From NCBI RefSeq assembly GCF_003050905.1, contig NZ_QAOT01000003.1: a stretch of DNA of 64,000 bases; one strand, written 5' to 3'. The first letter of the stretch is position 1. Every line of letters starts with the position of its first letter. The notes under the pieces are model-generated. The model was not told the origin of the DNA. It was given only the letters and a program-made list of their open reading frames with translations, and ran no database searches. This DNA comes from Cereibacter_A azotoformans. Its GTDB lineage: Bacteria > Pseudomonadota > Alphaproteobacteria > Rhodobacterales > Rhodobacteraceae. Below are positions 54,456-63,155 of the stretch, piece after piece. The translations under genes were made by a program, and so were the position numbers.

Positions 54456-55222
54456 TGCTGGACTACAATCACCGCCCCAGCTTCGCCGACCGGGTCAACG
54501 CCGCCGTCGATCGGGCGCTAACCGCCGATCAGTCCACGCGACCGCCCCGCGACTATCTCGGCGGCTCCCGGCTCGGCCATGCTTGCGAGCGCGCCCTGCA
54601 GTTCGAGTTCACGGCGACGCCGAAGGACGAGGGCCAGGACTTCAGCGGCCAGTCGCTGCGCATCTTCGCCATCGGCCATGCGCTCGAGGATCTGGCCGTC
54701 GCCTGGCTGCGCGGCGCGGGGTTCGACCTCTATACCCGCAAGGGCAACCGACCCGATGGCGGCCAGTTCGGCTTCTCGGTCGCGGGCGGGCGCATCAGCG
54801 GTCATGTCGACGGCATCATCGCCGCAGGCCCCGAGGGCTTCGGTCTGGCCGTTCCCGCGCTCTGGGAATGCAAGACGATGAACGCCAAGAACTGACGCGC
54901 CTGTGTCAAGGACGGCGTTACGAAGTCGAAGCCGGTCTACGCCGCCCAGATCGCGCTCTACCAGGCCTACATGGAAGGGACGGTCCCCGGCATCTCGGCC
55001 GCGCCCGCGCTCTTCACCGCGATCAACAAGGACACCGCCGAGCTGCACCATGAGCAGGTCGCCTTCGACGCCGACCTCGCGCAGCGCATGTCCGACCGGG
55101 GCGTGCGGATCCTGCAGGCGACCGATGCGGGCGAGCTTCTGCCGCGCGCAGCCACCACGCCGGACTTCTTCGAATGCCGCTTCTGCCCGTGGTCCGAGCG
55201 CTGCTGGAGGCTGCCGGCATGA
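54455..55222 (+). pseudogene. Cas4/PD-(D/E)XK-type nuclease interrupted by an in-frame TGA
   Basis: One continuous frame of 255 codons carries a Cas4-like exonuclease: GGSRLGHACERALQFEF, HVDGII ... ALWECKTMNAKN, then after the TGA at 54893-54895 the frame continues with VKDGVTKSKPVYAAQIALYQ and ends FFECRFCPWSERCW, the Cys cluster of iron-sulphur PD-(D/E)XK nucleases. Homologous context suggests Trp at the TGA codon (AAC TGG CGC), so a single base change would break it. The N-terminal 146 residues lack the Cys cluster. Overlaps both neighbours by ATGA. Confidence 0.75.
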
Positions 55223-57513
55223 GCGACGACGGCATCCTGCACTTCAATCCCTGGATGGACTTCAACGACGGGCCGCCGTCCGAGAACCCGTTCGGCTGCG
55301 ACCCCGACCCCGGGCAGATCGCCGTCTTCCTCGACACCGTGTTCAGCTGGTGCGAGGGGTTGATCCCGCTCCGCGGCTTCGTCGACAAGGGTCAGGGTCG
55401 GGACGGCAAGCCTCACAACATCTGGATCCCGGCAGACGCCACCGCGCCCGAGAAGCTCGCGACCTTCGCCGCGTGGGCGAACCGCGAGGGGGCAGCGGTC
55501 TATGTCATCCCCGGCACGGTCGCCGAGCAGGGCCAGGCCCGCGCCGCCGACGTGCTGCAGATGCAGGCCGTCGTGGTCGATCTCGACGCGGGCGACATCC
55601 CGGCCAAGCTCAACCATGTCACCCGCCACCTCGGCGCGCCCGCGCTCATCATCGAAAGCGGCGGGCGCACGCCCGAGGGCGCGGCGAAGCTCCATGTCTG
55701 GTGGAAACTGACCGAACCGGCCGAAGGCGACGACCTGGTCACCCTCTGCCGCCTGCGCGGCGAGATCGCCGTGAAGGTCGGCGGCGACACGCATTTCCGC
55801 TCGGCGCACCAGCCGATCCGCGTGCCCGGCACCGTCTATCACAAGCACGGCCACCAGCGCCTCGTGGAAATCCGGGAACACCGTGCCGTCGAGGTCGACC
55901 TTGCGGACTTTGCCGAACGGGTCGCCGGGATGCCGCCGCTGCCGGGCGTGGGCTTCGCCAGCGATCATGCCGCGCCATGCGCAAAGCCCGGCATCGACGC
56001 AGTGCTCACCACACCGGTGCGGGAGGGCGCGGTCGACGACTGGTCGCGCTTCCAGGGAGCCAGCGCCGCCATCGGCCATTACATCCGCCTCGTCCACGAA
56101 GGCCGCCTCGACCCGTTCGCGGGCTGGGAGGCGATCTGCGGCTACAACGCCGCCATGCTGCGCCCGTCCTGGCCGCTCGATCGGCTGCAGGCCGAGTCAG
56201 AACGGCTCTGGGCGCTGCATGTGAAGCGCAACGGCCCGCCGCTCCTGCGCGCGGCCCACGCCAATGCCCCGGCGAGCCCGCTGCCGACCTTCACCCTCGG
56301 CGCGCTCCTCGACGACACGAGCCCCATGCCCGAGGACATCATCGGGCCGCGCGTGCTGACGCCGGGCGGGCTCCTGGTGCTGGGTGGCGCGCCCAAGGTC
56401 GGCAAGAGCGATTTCCTGATCTGCTGGCTCGTCCATATGGCGGCCGGCGTGCCGTTCCTCGGCTTCACGCCACCCCGGCCGCTGCGCGTGTTCTATCTGC
56501 AGGCCGAGATCCAGTATCACTACCTGCGCGAACGCATGCAGCAGATCGCGCTGCCCGCCGCCGTGATCGCCGCCGCGCGCGACACCTTCATCGCCACGCC
56601 GAAGCTGAAGATCCTGCTCGACGCGGAAGGCGTCGCCCGCGTGGCCGAGGCGATCCGGACCGCATTACCCGATGCGCCGCCCGACATCCTCGTCATCGAC
56701 CCGATCCGGAACCTCTTCGACGGCGGCCCCGAGGGCGGCGGCGAGAACGACAACACCGCCATGATGTTCTTCCTGAAGGACCGGGTGGAGCCGCTGCGGG
56801 AGGCGGTCAATCCGGACGCCGGCGTCATCCTCGCCCACCACACCCGCAAGGCCAGCAAGCAGCAGGTGAAGGACGATCCCTTCCTCGCCCTCTCCGGCGC
56901 CAGCGTGCTGCGCGGCTTCTACACCTCGGGGCTGCTCATGCACCGGCCCGACGAGGACAGCACCGTCCGCAGGCTGGAGATCGAGCTTCGGAACGGCCCC
57001 GCCCTGCCAGGCAAGCTCATCGACAAGGTGAAGGGCGAATGGGTCGAGCTGAACCCGCTGAACGAGCGCCTGGTGCGCAAGGAAGCGGGCGCCAGGCTCG
57101 ATGCCGAACGGCTGCGCAAGGGCGACGTGATCCTCACCATCCTGCACGAGGAAGCGGCGGCCGGCCGGCTCTACACCACCACTCAGTTCGGCGAGGCCTT
57201 CGAGAACAAGGCCGGTCTCGGCAGCAAGTACACGATCCGCGACCGGATCGGCGTGCTGACGACCAAGGGGCAGATCAAGTTCCTCCGTGATGGCCGTCCC
57301 TTCGGCATGGCCGTGGTGCGCTCCCGCTTCGGCTATCTCGTGGTCGACGGCATGCGCTTCGGGACGGAGACGCAGATCGATCCCGATACCGGCGAGGTGC
57401 TGGGCGACGGCCTGCCGGTGCTCCCGAGCCACTACAAATGCGCCAGCACCGGCGCCTGCCTGCAGGTCGAGAACCCCGCCATCTGGGTCTATCCGGAGGG
57501 TCTCGATGACTGA
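55219..57513 (+). CDS. Phage primase-helicase (RepA-like/AAA_25)
   Basis: A 764-residue fusion. The N-terminal half (AVVVDLDAGDIPAKLNHVTR; LIIESGGRTPEGAAKLHVWW; HFRSAHQPIRVPGTVYHKHG) resembles RepB/archaeo-eukaryotic primase-type domains. The C-terminal half is a RecA-like helicase with Walker A GGAPKVGKSD (about residue 389), Walker B DILVIDPI and a HHTRK sensor. It probably initiates phage or element DNA replication. ATGA overlap with the nuclease. An origin-like repeat region follows. Confidence 0.82.
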   Translation: MSDDGILHFNPWMDFNDGPPSENPFGCDPDPGQIAVFLDTVFSWCEGLIPLRGFVDKGQGRDGKPHNIWIPADATAPEKLATFAAWANREGAAVYVIPGTVAEQGQARAADVLQMQAVVVDLDAGDIPAKLNHVTRHLGAPALIIESGGRTPEGAAKLHVWWKLTEPAEGDDLVTLCRLRGEIAVKVGGDTHFRSAHQPIRVPGTVYHKHGHQRLVEIREHRAVEVDLADFAERVAGMPPLPGVGFASDHAAPCAKPGIDAVLTTPVREGAVDDWSRFQGASAAIGHYIRLVHEGRLDPFAGWEAICGYNAAMLRPSWPLDRLQAESERLWALHVKRNGPPLLRAAHANAPASPLPTFTLGALLDDTSPMPEDIIGPRVLTPGGLLVLGGAPKVGKSDFLICWLVHMAAGVPFLGFTPPRPLRVFYLQAEIQYHYLRERMQQIALPAAVIAAARDTFIATPKLKILLDAEGVARVAEAIRTALPDAPPDILVIDPIRNLFDGGPEGGGENDNTAMMFFLKDRVEPLREAVNPDAGVILAHHTRKASKQQVKDDPFLALSGASVLRGFYTSGLLMHRPDEDSTVRRLEIELRNGPALPGKLIDKVKGEWVELNPLNERLVRKEAGARLDAERLRKGDVILTILHEEAAAGRLYTTTQFGEAFENKAGLGSKYTIRDRIGVLTTKGQIKFLRDGRPFGMAVVRSRFGYLVVDGMRFGTETQIDPDTGEVLGDGLPVLPSHYKCASTGACLQVENPAIWVYPEGLDD

Positions 57514-57892
57514 CTTCGTCCTCCCCGAAATCTTCCTCGTCCTCAGGACGAAGTTGTCGGTCCTCGTCCTCACCTCGTCCTCAGTCAACAAAATCAATGA
57601 CTTGCGGAGGACGAGGACAAACAACCCCGTCCTCCTTCCTCGTCCTCCGAAATGGCGAAAAGTCGTTTTTTCTCAGCTGCTTGCGTGGATGGGAGGAATG
57701 ATAAGGAAACCCCCATACTACGTATGGGGCGGCCACCCGTCAGGGTGGGCCTCGCCCCCATACGCAGCGGGCCCTCGCGCGCCGCCTGTCCTGGTCTTCC
57801 CCAGCCGATCCGACGACGGCGGTCCCGCACCGCCAGGCACCAGACCGCCGTCGTCTTCCACCACCACAGGCCACCGGCAAAGGAGACCCGTC
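57514..57892. repeat. Origin-like repeat and hairpin region
   Basis: CGTCCTC occurs six times in direct orientation (57517, 57538, 57565, 57576, 57628, 57641) and once inverted (57607). GGAGGACG (57606) and CGTCCTCC (57628) form an inverted pair. Two perfect hairpins follow: CCCCATAC-TAC-GTATGGGG (57711-57729) and CCACCC-GTCA-GGGTGG (57733-57748). No supported gene lies here. The position after the primase-helicase suggests a replication origin. Confidence 0.55.
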
Positions 57893-58474
57893 ATGGCTCG
57901 GCCGACTCTGATCCCGAATTCCGACGGCGCAAGCTTCGACACGCCGCCGCTCGTCACCCCCCGGAACCACGTGAGGCCGACTTGCGCGGCTCCACAGGGG
58001 CCATGGTTCCGCGCCACTCTCGCGCTCGACCTCGGCACCTCGACCGGCTGGGCGCTGCGCGGGCACGACGGTCTGATCACCAGCGGGACCGTCTCGTTGC
58101 GTCCCGGCCGCTTCGACGGCGGCGGCATGCGCTACCTGCGTTTCACGAACTGGCTGGCCGAGATCGACCGGCTGTCCGGTCCTGTCGCCGCCATCTGGTT
58201 CGAGGAGGTCCGCCGCCACGCCGGAACCGATGCAGCCCATGTCTACGGCGGTCTGATGGCCACCCTGACCGCATGGGCCGAACTGCGCGGCGTGCCCTAC
58301 GAGGGTGTCCCGGTCGGCACGATCAAGCGTCACACCACCGGCAAGGGCAATGCCGACAAGGCGACGATGATCGCAGCCGTCCGCGCCCGCGGCTTCAGCC
58401 CGGCGGATGACAACGAGGCCGACGCCATCGCTCTCCTTCTCTGGGCGATCGAGACGAACGGGGGTGTCGCATGA
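57893..58474 (+). CDS. RuvC-like Holliday-junction resolvase
   Basis: A 193-residue RNase H-fold nuclease: LALDLGTSTGWALRGHDG (first Asp), AAIWFEEVRRHAGTDAAHVY, GVPVGTIKRHTTGKGNADK, and DDNEADAIALLLWA with the C-terminal acidic residues. It matches phage RuvC-type resolvases. AAAGGAG precedes the ATG at 57893; the long upstream frame reading through the repeat region is not supported. Confidence 0.82.
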   Translation: MARPTLIPNSDGASFDTPPLVTPRNHVRPTCAAPQGPWFRATLALDLGTSTGWALRGHDGLITSGTVSLRPGRFDGGGMRYLRFTNWLAEIDRLSGPVAAIWFEEVRRHAGTDAAHVYGGLMATLTAWAELRGVPYEGVPVGTIKRHTTGKGNADKATMIAAVRARGFSPADDNEADAIALLLWAIETNGGVA

Positions 58475-58671
58475 GATGGCATCCCAGAGGCTACGGCGGC
58501 CAGCGCCGGGATCCCGAGCAGGTGAAGCGCGAGGGCTGGCAGGAACAGGGACTGCTGGCCGTGTCGCTCGATGACCCGCGTCTCACCTGGCCCGAGCGCG
58601 AACTCGTCCGCCAGTTGGGGGACAAGCTCTATGGCAAGCTTCCTGCGGTGAGGGAGGTGGGCCATGGCTGA
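58471..58671 (+). CDS. Small hypothetical prophage protein
   Basis: A 66-residue basic protein (VKREGWQEQGLLAVSLDDPR; WPERELVRQLGDKLYGK). It overlaps the RuvC-like gene at its start and the DUF6362 gene at its end, so it is part of the operon. No family recognised. Confidence 0.6.
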   Translation: MRWHPRGYGGQRRDPEQVKREGWQEQGLLAVSLDDPRLTWPERELVRQLGDKLYGKLPAVREVGHG

Positions 58672-59044
58672 TCGTGTCTGGAGCGCAGACGACGTCGCCG
58701 ATCATTTCGAGGAGGCGTTCCGTACCCTGCGCAAGCTGCCGCCCGTGAAGGCGCAGGGCTACTTCAGCACCTGGCCCGACATCGTGCGCACCACTCGCGA
58801 GATCGCGGCGATGGAGCCCCAGCCCATGCGGGTCTGGCCCTCGGCCGCCGCGATCACCCGGCTCGAGCAGACCTTCGACTGGGTGCTCTGGATCGAGGAG
58901 GCGGAGCGCAAGCTGGTCTGGTCCCGCGCGGCCCGCGTGCCGTGGAAGCAGATCAGCGGCGAGCTCGGCTGCGACCGCACCACCGCCTGGCGGCGCTGGC
59001 AGCTGGCGCTGACCAAGATCGCGGCCCGGCTGAATGCTCCGTGA
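58664..59044 (+). CDS. DUF6362-type HTH protein
   Basis: A 126-residue protein: WSADDVADHFEEAFRTLRKL, AITRLEQTFDWVLWIEEAER, and VPWKQISGELGCDRTTAWRR, a helix-turn-helix, near the C terminus. It matches DUF6362 of alphaproteobacterial prophages; it may be a late regulator or a small-terminase-like DNA binder. Last gene of the first early operon; a terminator-like hairpin follows. Confidence 0.68.
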   Translation: MADRVWSADDVADHFEEAFRTLRKLPPVKAQGYFSTWPDIVRTTREIAAMEPQPMRVWPSAAAITRLEQTFDWVLWIEEAERKLVWSRAARVPWKQISGELGCDRTTAWRRWQLALTKIAARLNAP

Positions 59045-59048
59045 GTCC

Positions 59049-59066
59049 AAAGTGTTGCAACACTTT
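59049..59066. promoter_or_regulatory. Perfect 18-base palindrome
   Basis: AAAGTGTTGCAACACTTT lies directly after the DUF6362 stop codon and is followed by TCCC. It could be an operator for a dimeric regulator or, with its T-rich arm, a weak terminator. Confidence 0.5.
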
Positions 59067-59112
59067 TCCCTTCGACATCTGCAACAGTTCCGTGCTATCC
59101 GAAGGGCATGAT

Positions 59113-59148
59113 GGGGGAGAGTGCGCCGAAGGGCTCCCTCTCCCCTTT
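59113..59148 (+). terminator. Probable terminator of the first early operon
   Basis: GGGGAGAG (59114-59121) pairs with CTCTCCCC (59138-59145) with a 16-base loop; TTTGCG follows. Confidence 0.5.
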
Positions 59149-59488
59149 GCGTTGAAGCCGGGTCCACTGGATCCCGGTATCCAGCGAGGATCCGGCCGGG
59201 GTCCAGCCCACGGCAGTTTCCGGTTCCTTCCGGGCGATGTTCGTATGCTGGCGGGCGAAGCGCGCAATTTCGCCAGCGACAGGGCCGGTTTTTTGGGAAG
59301 CCCCCCGGAAGCCGGAAGCCACCGCAACGCCTGAAACTCTTGTGAATTCAAACAAATGACCAGCCGCGCTGGGTGGATACCCCGCGGCTGCCGGAGTCCA
59401 CCCGGAAGCCGGTGGATCCACCCGCGTCGGAGTCCATCTGCGAATAGGGCAATACACTGCCCAGCGCCCGCCGACGGCTCCTGGACTG

Positions 59489-60568
59489 TTAGCGGTTCGA
59501 CCCCCGTACCAGAAGCGCGAGTGCCTGGTCAGCAAGGTTGCGGGTGAGATCGCCAGCCGGCATCGCGCGGGAGAGGCCCGCGGACTGGCCCGACCAGAGT
59601 GACATGAAATCCTCCGATCCTCCGGGCTCGGAGGCCGATCGCAGCGGTGCGAGAGCGCCGCCCGCCAGCGGGAACTGCGGTGCGTCCGCGGCGATGGGAC
59701 CGACATCGCGCATGATGCGGTTTACAATTCCGCGGGCCGGCCGTCCGGTAAAGACGTTCGTCAGGGCCGTCTCCCGCCCAGAGCCGGCAGCAAGCGCGCG
59801 ACGATGTGGCACCGCGATGGTGGCCTCCGGCGTGAACAGATAGGCCGTCCCGATCTGCACCGCGGAGGCGCCCAGCATGAAGGCCGCGGCGATGCCGCGC
59901 CCGTCGGCGATGCCGCCCGCCGCGATCACCGGCACGCGCACTGCATCAACGACCTGCGGCACGAGCGAGAGTGTCCCGACCTGCGTCGCGATTTCCTCGG
60001 TGCGGAACATGCCGCGGTGCCCACCGGCCTCTGCACCCTGTGCGATGATTGCGTGGCATCCCTCCGCCTCGAGCCACCGCGCCTCGTCAACGGTGGTGGC
60101 CGAGGACATGATCTTGGCGCCCGTCGCGACTACCCGGTTCAGCAGGCGCTGCTTCGGCAGACCGAAATGGAAGCTGACGACCTCCGGGCGCAGCTCCTCG
60201 ACCAGCGCGCAGAACTCCTCGTCGAAAGGCGCGCGGTTGGACGCGGGAACCGGTGCGTTCGGGTCGAGACCGAACTCCTGGTAGTACGGCTCCAGTCTCC
60301 GCCGCCACTTCGCCTCTCGCGCGGCATCGGGCGTGGCCGGACGGTGGCAGAAGAAATTCACGTTGATCGGTCGCGCGGTTCGCTGGCGAATGACGCCGAA
60401 CTGGGTGCGCAGCTGGTCCGGCGTGAGCAGTGCGCAGGGAAGCGATCCGAGCCCGCCCGCTTCGGCCACCGCAACGGCCAGATCCGACAGTCCGGCGCCT
60501 GCCATCGGGGCCTGAATGATAGGCAGGTCGATCCCGAGCATCTGCATGACGCGCTGATCCGGCCACAT
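59489..60568 (-). CDS. Nitronate monooxygenase (2-nitropropane dioxygenase family)
   Basis: A 359-residue FMN-dependent TIM-barrel enzyme that oxidises nitronates. Signatures are IIQAPMAGAGLSDLAVAVAE, HFGLPKQRLLNRVVATGAKI, GAEAGGHRGMF with the catalytic-region His, VIAAGGIADGRGIAAAFMLG and GTAYLFTPEA. ATG at 60568 has GGAGTG upstream; a GTG three codons earlier lacks spacing. It is the only antisense gene in an otherwise rightward prophage module, so it looks like metabolic cargo. Confidence 0.88.
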   Translation of the reverse strand: MWPDQRVMQMLGIDLPIIQAPMAGAGLSDLAVAVAEAGGLGSLPCALLTPDQLRTQFGVIRQRTARPINVNFFCHRPATPDAAREAKWRRRLEPYYQEFGLDPNAPVPASNRAPFDEEFCALVEELRPEVVSFHFGLPKQRLLNRVVATGAKIMSSATTVDEARWLEAEGCHAIIAQGAEAGGHRGMFRTEEIATQVGTLSLVPQVVDAVRVPVIAAGGIADGRGIAAAFMLGASAVQIGTAYLFTPEATIAVPHRRALAAGSGRETALTNVFTGRPARGIVNRIMRDVGPIAADAPQFPLAGGALAPLRSASEPGGSEDFMSLWSGQSAGLSRAMPAGDLTRNLADQALALLVRGSNR

Positions 60569-60700
60569 TGGCTGCACTCCATATGCTGGCAGTGATGTGC
60601 GCAGTATCGGGGTTGTTGTGGCCCAACGGAACCCCGTCCCGACCCGAAGCTGCGTTCGTGCTCACCGGGGCTGATCGTGAATCGTTTTCAGGAGTGACTG

Positions 60701-62077
60701 ATGACCCTCGCCTTCGCCCCTGAGCGGATCGAGCAATGGCCGCTGTCTAGGCTCCAGCCCTACGCTCGCAACGCCAAGCAGCATGGGCCCGACCAGGTCG
60801 CGAAGATCGCCGCCAGCATGGCCGAGTTCGGCTGGACCGTGCCGTGCCTCGTGGGCGAGGACGGCGAATTGATCGCCGGGCACGGGCGCGTGCTGGCCGC
60901 CACGCAGCTGGCGCTGACCGAAGCGCCGGTGATCGTGCTGGGGCACCTAACCGAGGCGCAGCGGCGGGCCTACCGGATCGCGGACAACAAGCTGACCGAA
61001 CTCGGCACCTGGGACGAGGCGCTGCTCTCGGCCGAACTGAACGACCTGCTGGCTGAAGACTACGACCTGTCGCTGGTCGGCTTCTCCGACGGCGAGTTGG
61101 ACAAGCTGCTGGCCTACGTCGCGGAAGACGACGGTGAAGAAGGTGGCGCCGGGGGCTCCGTGCCGCCGGTGACCATCCCCGAGCCACCGCGCAATCCAGC
61201 ATCACGAACCGGGGATCTCTGGATCCTCGGCGACCACCGCCTCCTCTGCGGGGACAGCACCAGCGCGGCCGACGTGCGCCGCCTGATGAATGGCGAACGG
61301 GCGATCCTGTTCGCCACCGATCCGCCCTATCTGGTCGACTACGACGGCTCGAACCATCCCACCCGCAACAAGGATTGGTCAGCGTCCTACGGCACCACTT
61401 GGGATGACAGTTCGCAGGGGGCCGAGCTTTACGACGGCTTCATCGCGGCGGCCGTAGCGGAAGCCATCGCCGAAAATGCCGCCTGGTATTGCTGGCACGC
61501 GTCGCGCCGCCAGGCGATGCTAGAAGCCTGCTGGGAAAAGGCGGGTGCCTTCGTGCACCAGCAGATCATCTGGGTGAAGGACCGCGGGGTTCTGACCCGC
61601 TCGCACTACCTCTGGAAGCATGAACCCTGCTTCATGGGCTGGCGGCGTCCGAACCGCCCGCCGAAGGTTGCCGAGCAGACGCTGCCCTCGACTTGGGAGA
61701 TGCCGTCTTTCACCAAGGACGAGCGCCCCGATCACCCGACGCCGAAACCGCTCGACGCCTTCGGCATCCCGATGCGCCAGCACGTGGCGCGCGGCGGTCT
61801 CTGCTACGAGCCGTTCTCCGGCTCCGGCTCGCAGATCATGGCGGGCGAGGCCAACGGCCGACGCGTCTTCGCGATGGAAATCAGCGCCGCATATGTCGAT
61901 GTCGCCGTGGAACGCTGGCAGGCCGAGACCGGCCGCGCCGCGATCCTCGACGGTGACGGTCGGACCTTTGCGCAGGTGAGAACCAAGCGGTTGGGCGACG
62001 ATGCCAACGCCCGGGTCGATATTCCGACCACGGACGCAGCCCCCGAACCCGCGCGAAAACGCACGACCGCCGCGTGA
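60701..62077 (+). CDS. ParB-domain DNA methyltransferase
   Basis: A 458-residue fusion. Residues 1-120 are a ParB/Srx-type domain (LQPYARNAKQHGPDQVAKIA; GHGRVLAATQLAL; AYRIADNKLTELGTWDE). The rest is an amino-methyltransferase of the beta type, with DPPY at residues 207-210 before the AdoMet motif PFSGSGS at 371. It likely protects phage DNA by N6-adenine or N4-cytosine methylation. It is the start of a second early operon with the cytosine methyltransferase one base downstream. Confidence 0.9.
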   Translation: MTLAFAPERIEQWPLSRLQPYARNAKQHGPDQVAKIAASMAEFGWTVPCLVGEDGELIAGHGRVLAATQLALTEAPVIVLGHLTEAQRRAYRIADNKLTELGTWDEALLSAELNDLLAEDYDLSLVGFSDGELDKLLAYVAEDDGEEGGAGGSVPPVTIPEPPRNPASRTGDLWILGDHRLLCGDSTSAADVRRLMNGERAILFATDPPYLVDYDGSNHPTRNKDWSASYGTTWDDSSQGAELYDGFIAAAVAEAIAENAAWYCWHASRRQAMLEACWEKAGAFVHQQIIWVKDRGVLTRSHYLWKHEPCFMGWRRPNRPPKVAEQTLPSTWEMPSFTKDERPDHPTPKPLDAFGIPMRQHVARGGLCYEPFSGSGSQIMAGEANGRRVFAMEISAAYVDVAVERWQAETGRAAILDGDGRTFAQVRTKRLGDDANARVDIPTTDAAPEPARKRTTAA

Positions 62078-62078
62078 C

Positions 62079-63155
62079 ATGCATGACCTGGCTCTACCTT
62101 CCTCCGGAGACGCTTCCGGGGCCGGAGACGCATGCTTCTTCGGTCTCTCCCTCTGCTCCGGCGCGGGCGGGCTCGACCTCGGGCTCACCATCGCAATCCC
62201 CGGATATCGTGCTGTGGGTTACGTCGAGCGGGACGCCTTCGCCGCGTCCATCCTCGTGGCGCGGATGGAAGACGCGGCCCTGGATCGCGCGCCTGTCTGG
62301 GACGACATTGCCACCTTCGACGGCCGCCCGTGGCGCCGCGTGGTGGACATCGTCATTGCGGGCTATCCGTGCCAGCCGTTCTCAGTGGCAGGCAAGCGCA
62401 GGGGTGCCGACGACCCGCGCCACCTCTGGCCGCATGTCGCCCGGATCATCGGCGAGGTCGAGCCGCCCTTCGTGTTCCTCGAGAATGTCGCCCATCATCT
62501 CCGCCTCGGCTTCCCCGAAGTCGCCAGCGGACTGGTCGGCATGGGCTACAAGCTTGCGGCTGGCCTCTTCACGGCGGCGGAAGTCGGCGCGCCCCACAAG
62601 CGCGAGCGGCTGTTCATCCTTGCCATCCGCGAGGGGGACGAGCTGGCCGACCCCGCGCGCCTGCTCTGGTGCCCGGTCGAGTGGCGGGAACCGGACGGAA
62701 CTGCTGCGGCTGTGGCCGACGCCGCAGACCGACTGCTTCCGCAGCCGGGGCGGAGACCGGATAAACGAGAAAGGTCTCGATGGCATGGCGCGGGACTGGC
62801 CGACAGCGACGACGGACGGACTCGCCCAACCGAGCGCGGGCATCCGCCGGACAGCCGATCTGATACACGCCAGCCGCATGTGGATGACGCCGACGGCGCG
62901 AGATCACAAGGACGGAGCGACGAGCCTTGCGAACACGCCGGTGAACGGCCTGCTTGGCCGCCAGGTCCTGGTGACGCAGATGGCTGGGCGCGATGCCTCG
63001 CCGTCGCCCAGGACCTTGAACCCGCTGTTCGTCGAGGCGCTGATGGGCTGGCCCACCGGGTGGACCGGCTTCGGCTCTGTGGCAACGGCGTGGTTCCCCT
63101 GGTTGCAGCGCATGCGCTGCGAACTCTCGCGGCTGAGCTGCTCTCCGCTGGATGA
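62079..63155 (+). CDS. DNA (cytosine-5) methyltransferase
   Basis: A 358-residue Dcm-type enzyme: AdoMet motif FGLSLCSGAGGLDLGL, catalytic Cys98 in GYPCQPFSVAGKRRGA, ENVAHHLRLGF, and KRERLFIL. The C-terminal motif X region reads VDRLRLCGNGVVPLVAAHAL (Gly335 region), and the preceding WPPGPGDADGWARCL is typical. Residues about 205-300 are low in conservation and Asp/Arg rich. From about 62690 a second frame over the same DNA also looks coding. No clear ribosome binding site; coupled to the upstream methyltransferase by proximity. Confidence 0.85.
   Translation: MHDLALPSSGDASGAGDACFFGLSLCSGAGGLDLGLTIAIPGYRAVGYVERDAFAASILVARMEDAALDRAPVWDDIATFDGRPWRRVVDIVIAGYPCQPFSVAGKRRGADDPRHLWPHVARIIGEVEPPFVFLENVAHHLRLGFPEVASGLVGMGYKLAAGLFTAAEVGAPHKRERLFILAIREGDELADPARLLWCPVEWREPDGTAAAVADAADRLLPQPGRRPDKRERSRWHGAGLADSDDGRTRPTERGHPPDSRSDTRQPHVDDADGARSQGRSDEPCEHAGERPAWPPGPGDADGWARCLAVAQDLEPAVRRGADGLAHRVDRLRLCGNGVVPLVAAHALRTLAAELLSAG

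Larger units (their letters stand above)
59045..59488. other. Repeat-containing gap between early operon and NMO gene
   Basis: No supported gene. It contains an 18-base perfect palindrome at 59049-59066, a terminator-like hairpin at 59114-59148, the palindrome GGTGGATCCACC at 59411-59422, and CGGAGTCCA twice (59392 and 59428). The right end carries the 3' end region of the minus-strand nitronate monooxygenase gene. Confidence 0.45.

Noticed and set aside
54903..57290. 795-codon open frame overlapping nuclease and primase-helicase
   Set aside because: Arg/Pro/Ala-rich shadow of the primase-helicase, which has Walker motifs in the other frame.
57507..57892. Upstream extension of the RuvC-like gene through the repeat region
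   Set aside because: The extension translates repeats into low-complexity sequence, while a strong ribosome binding site precedes the ATG at 57893.
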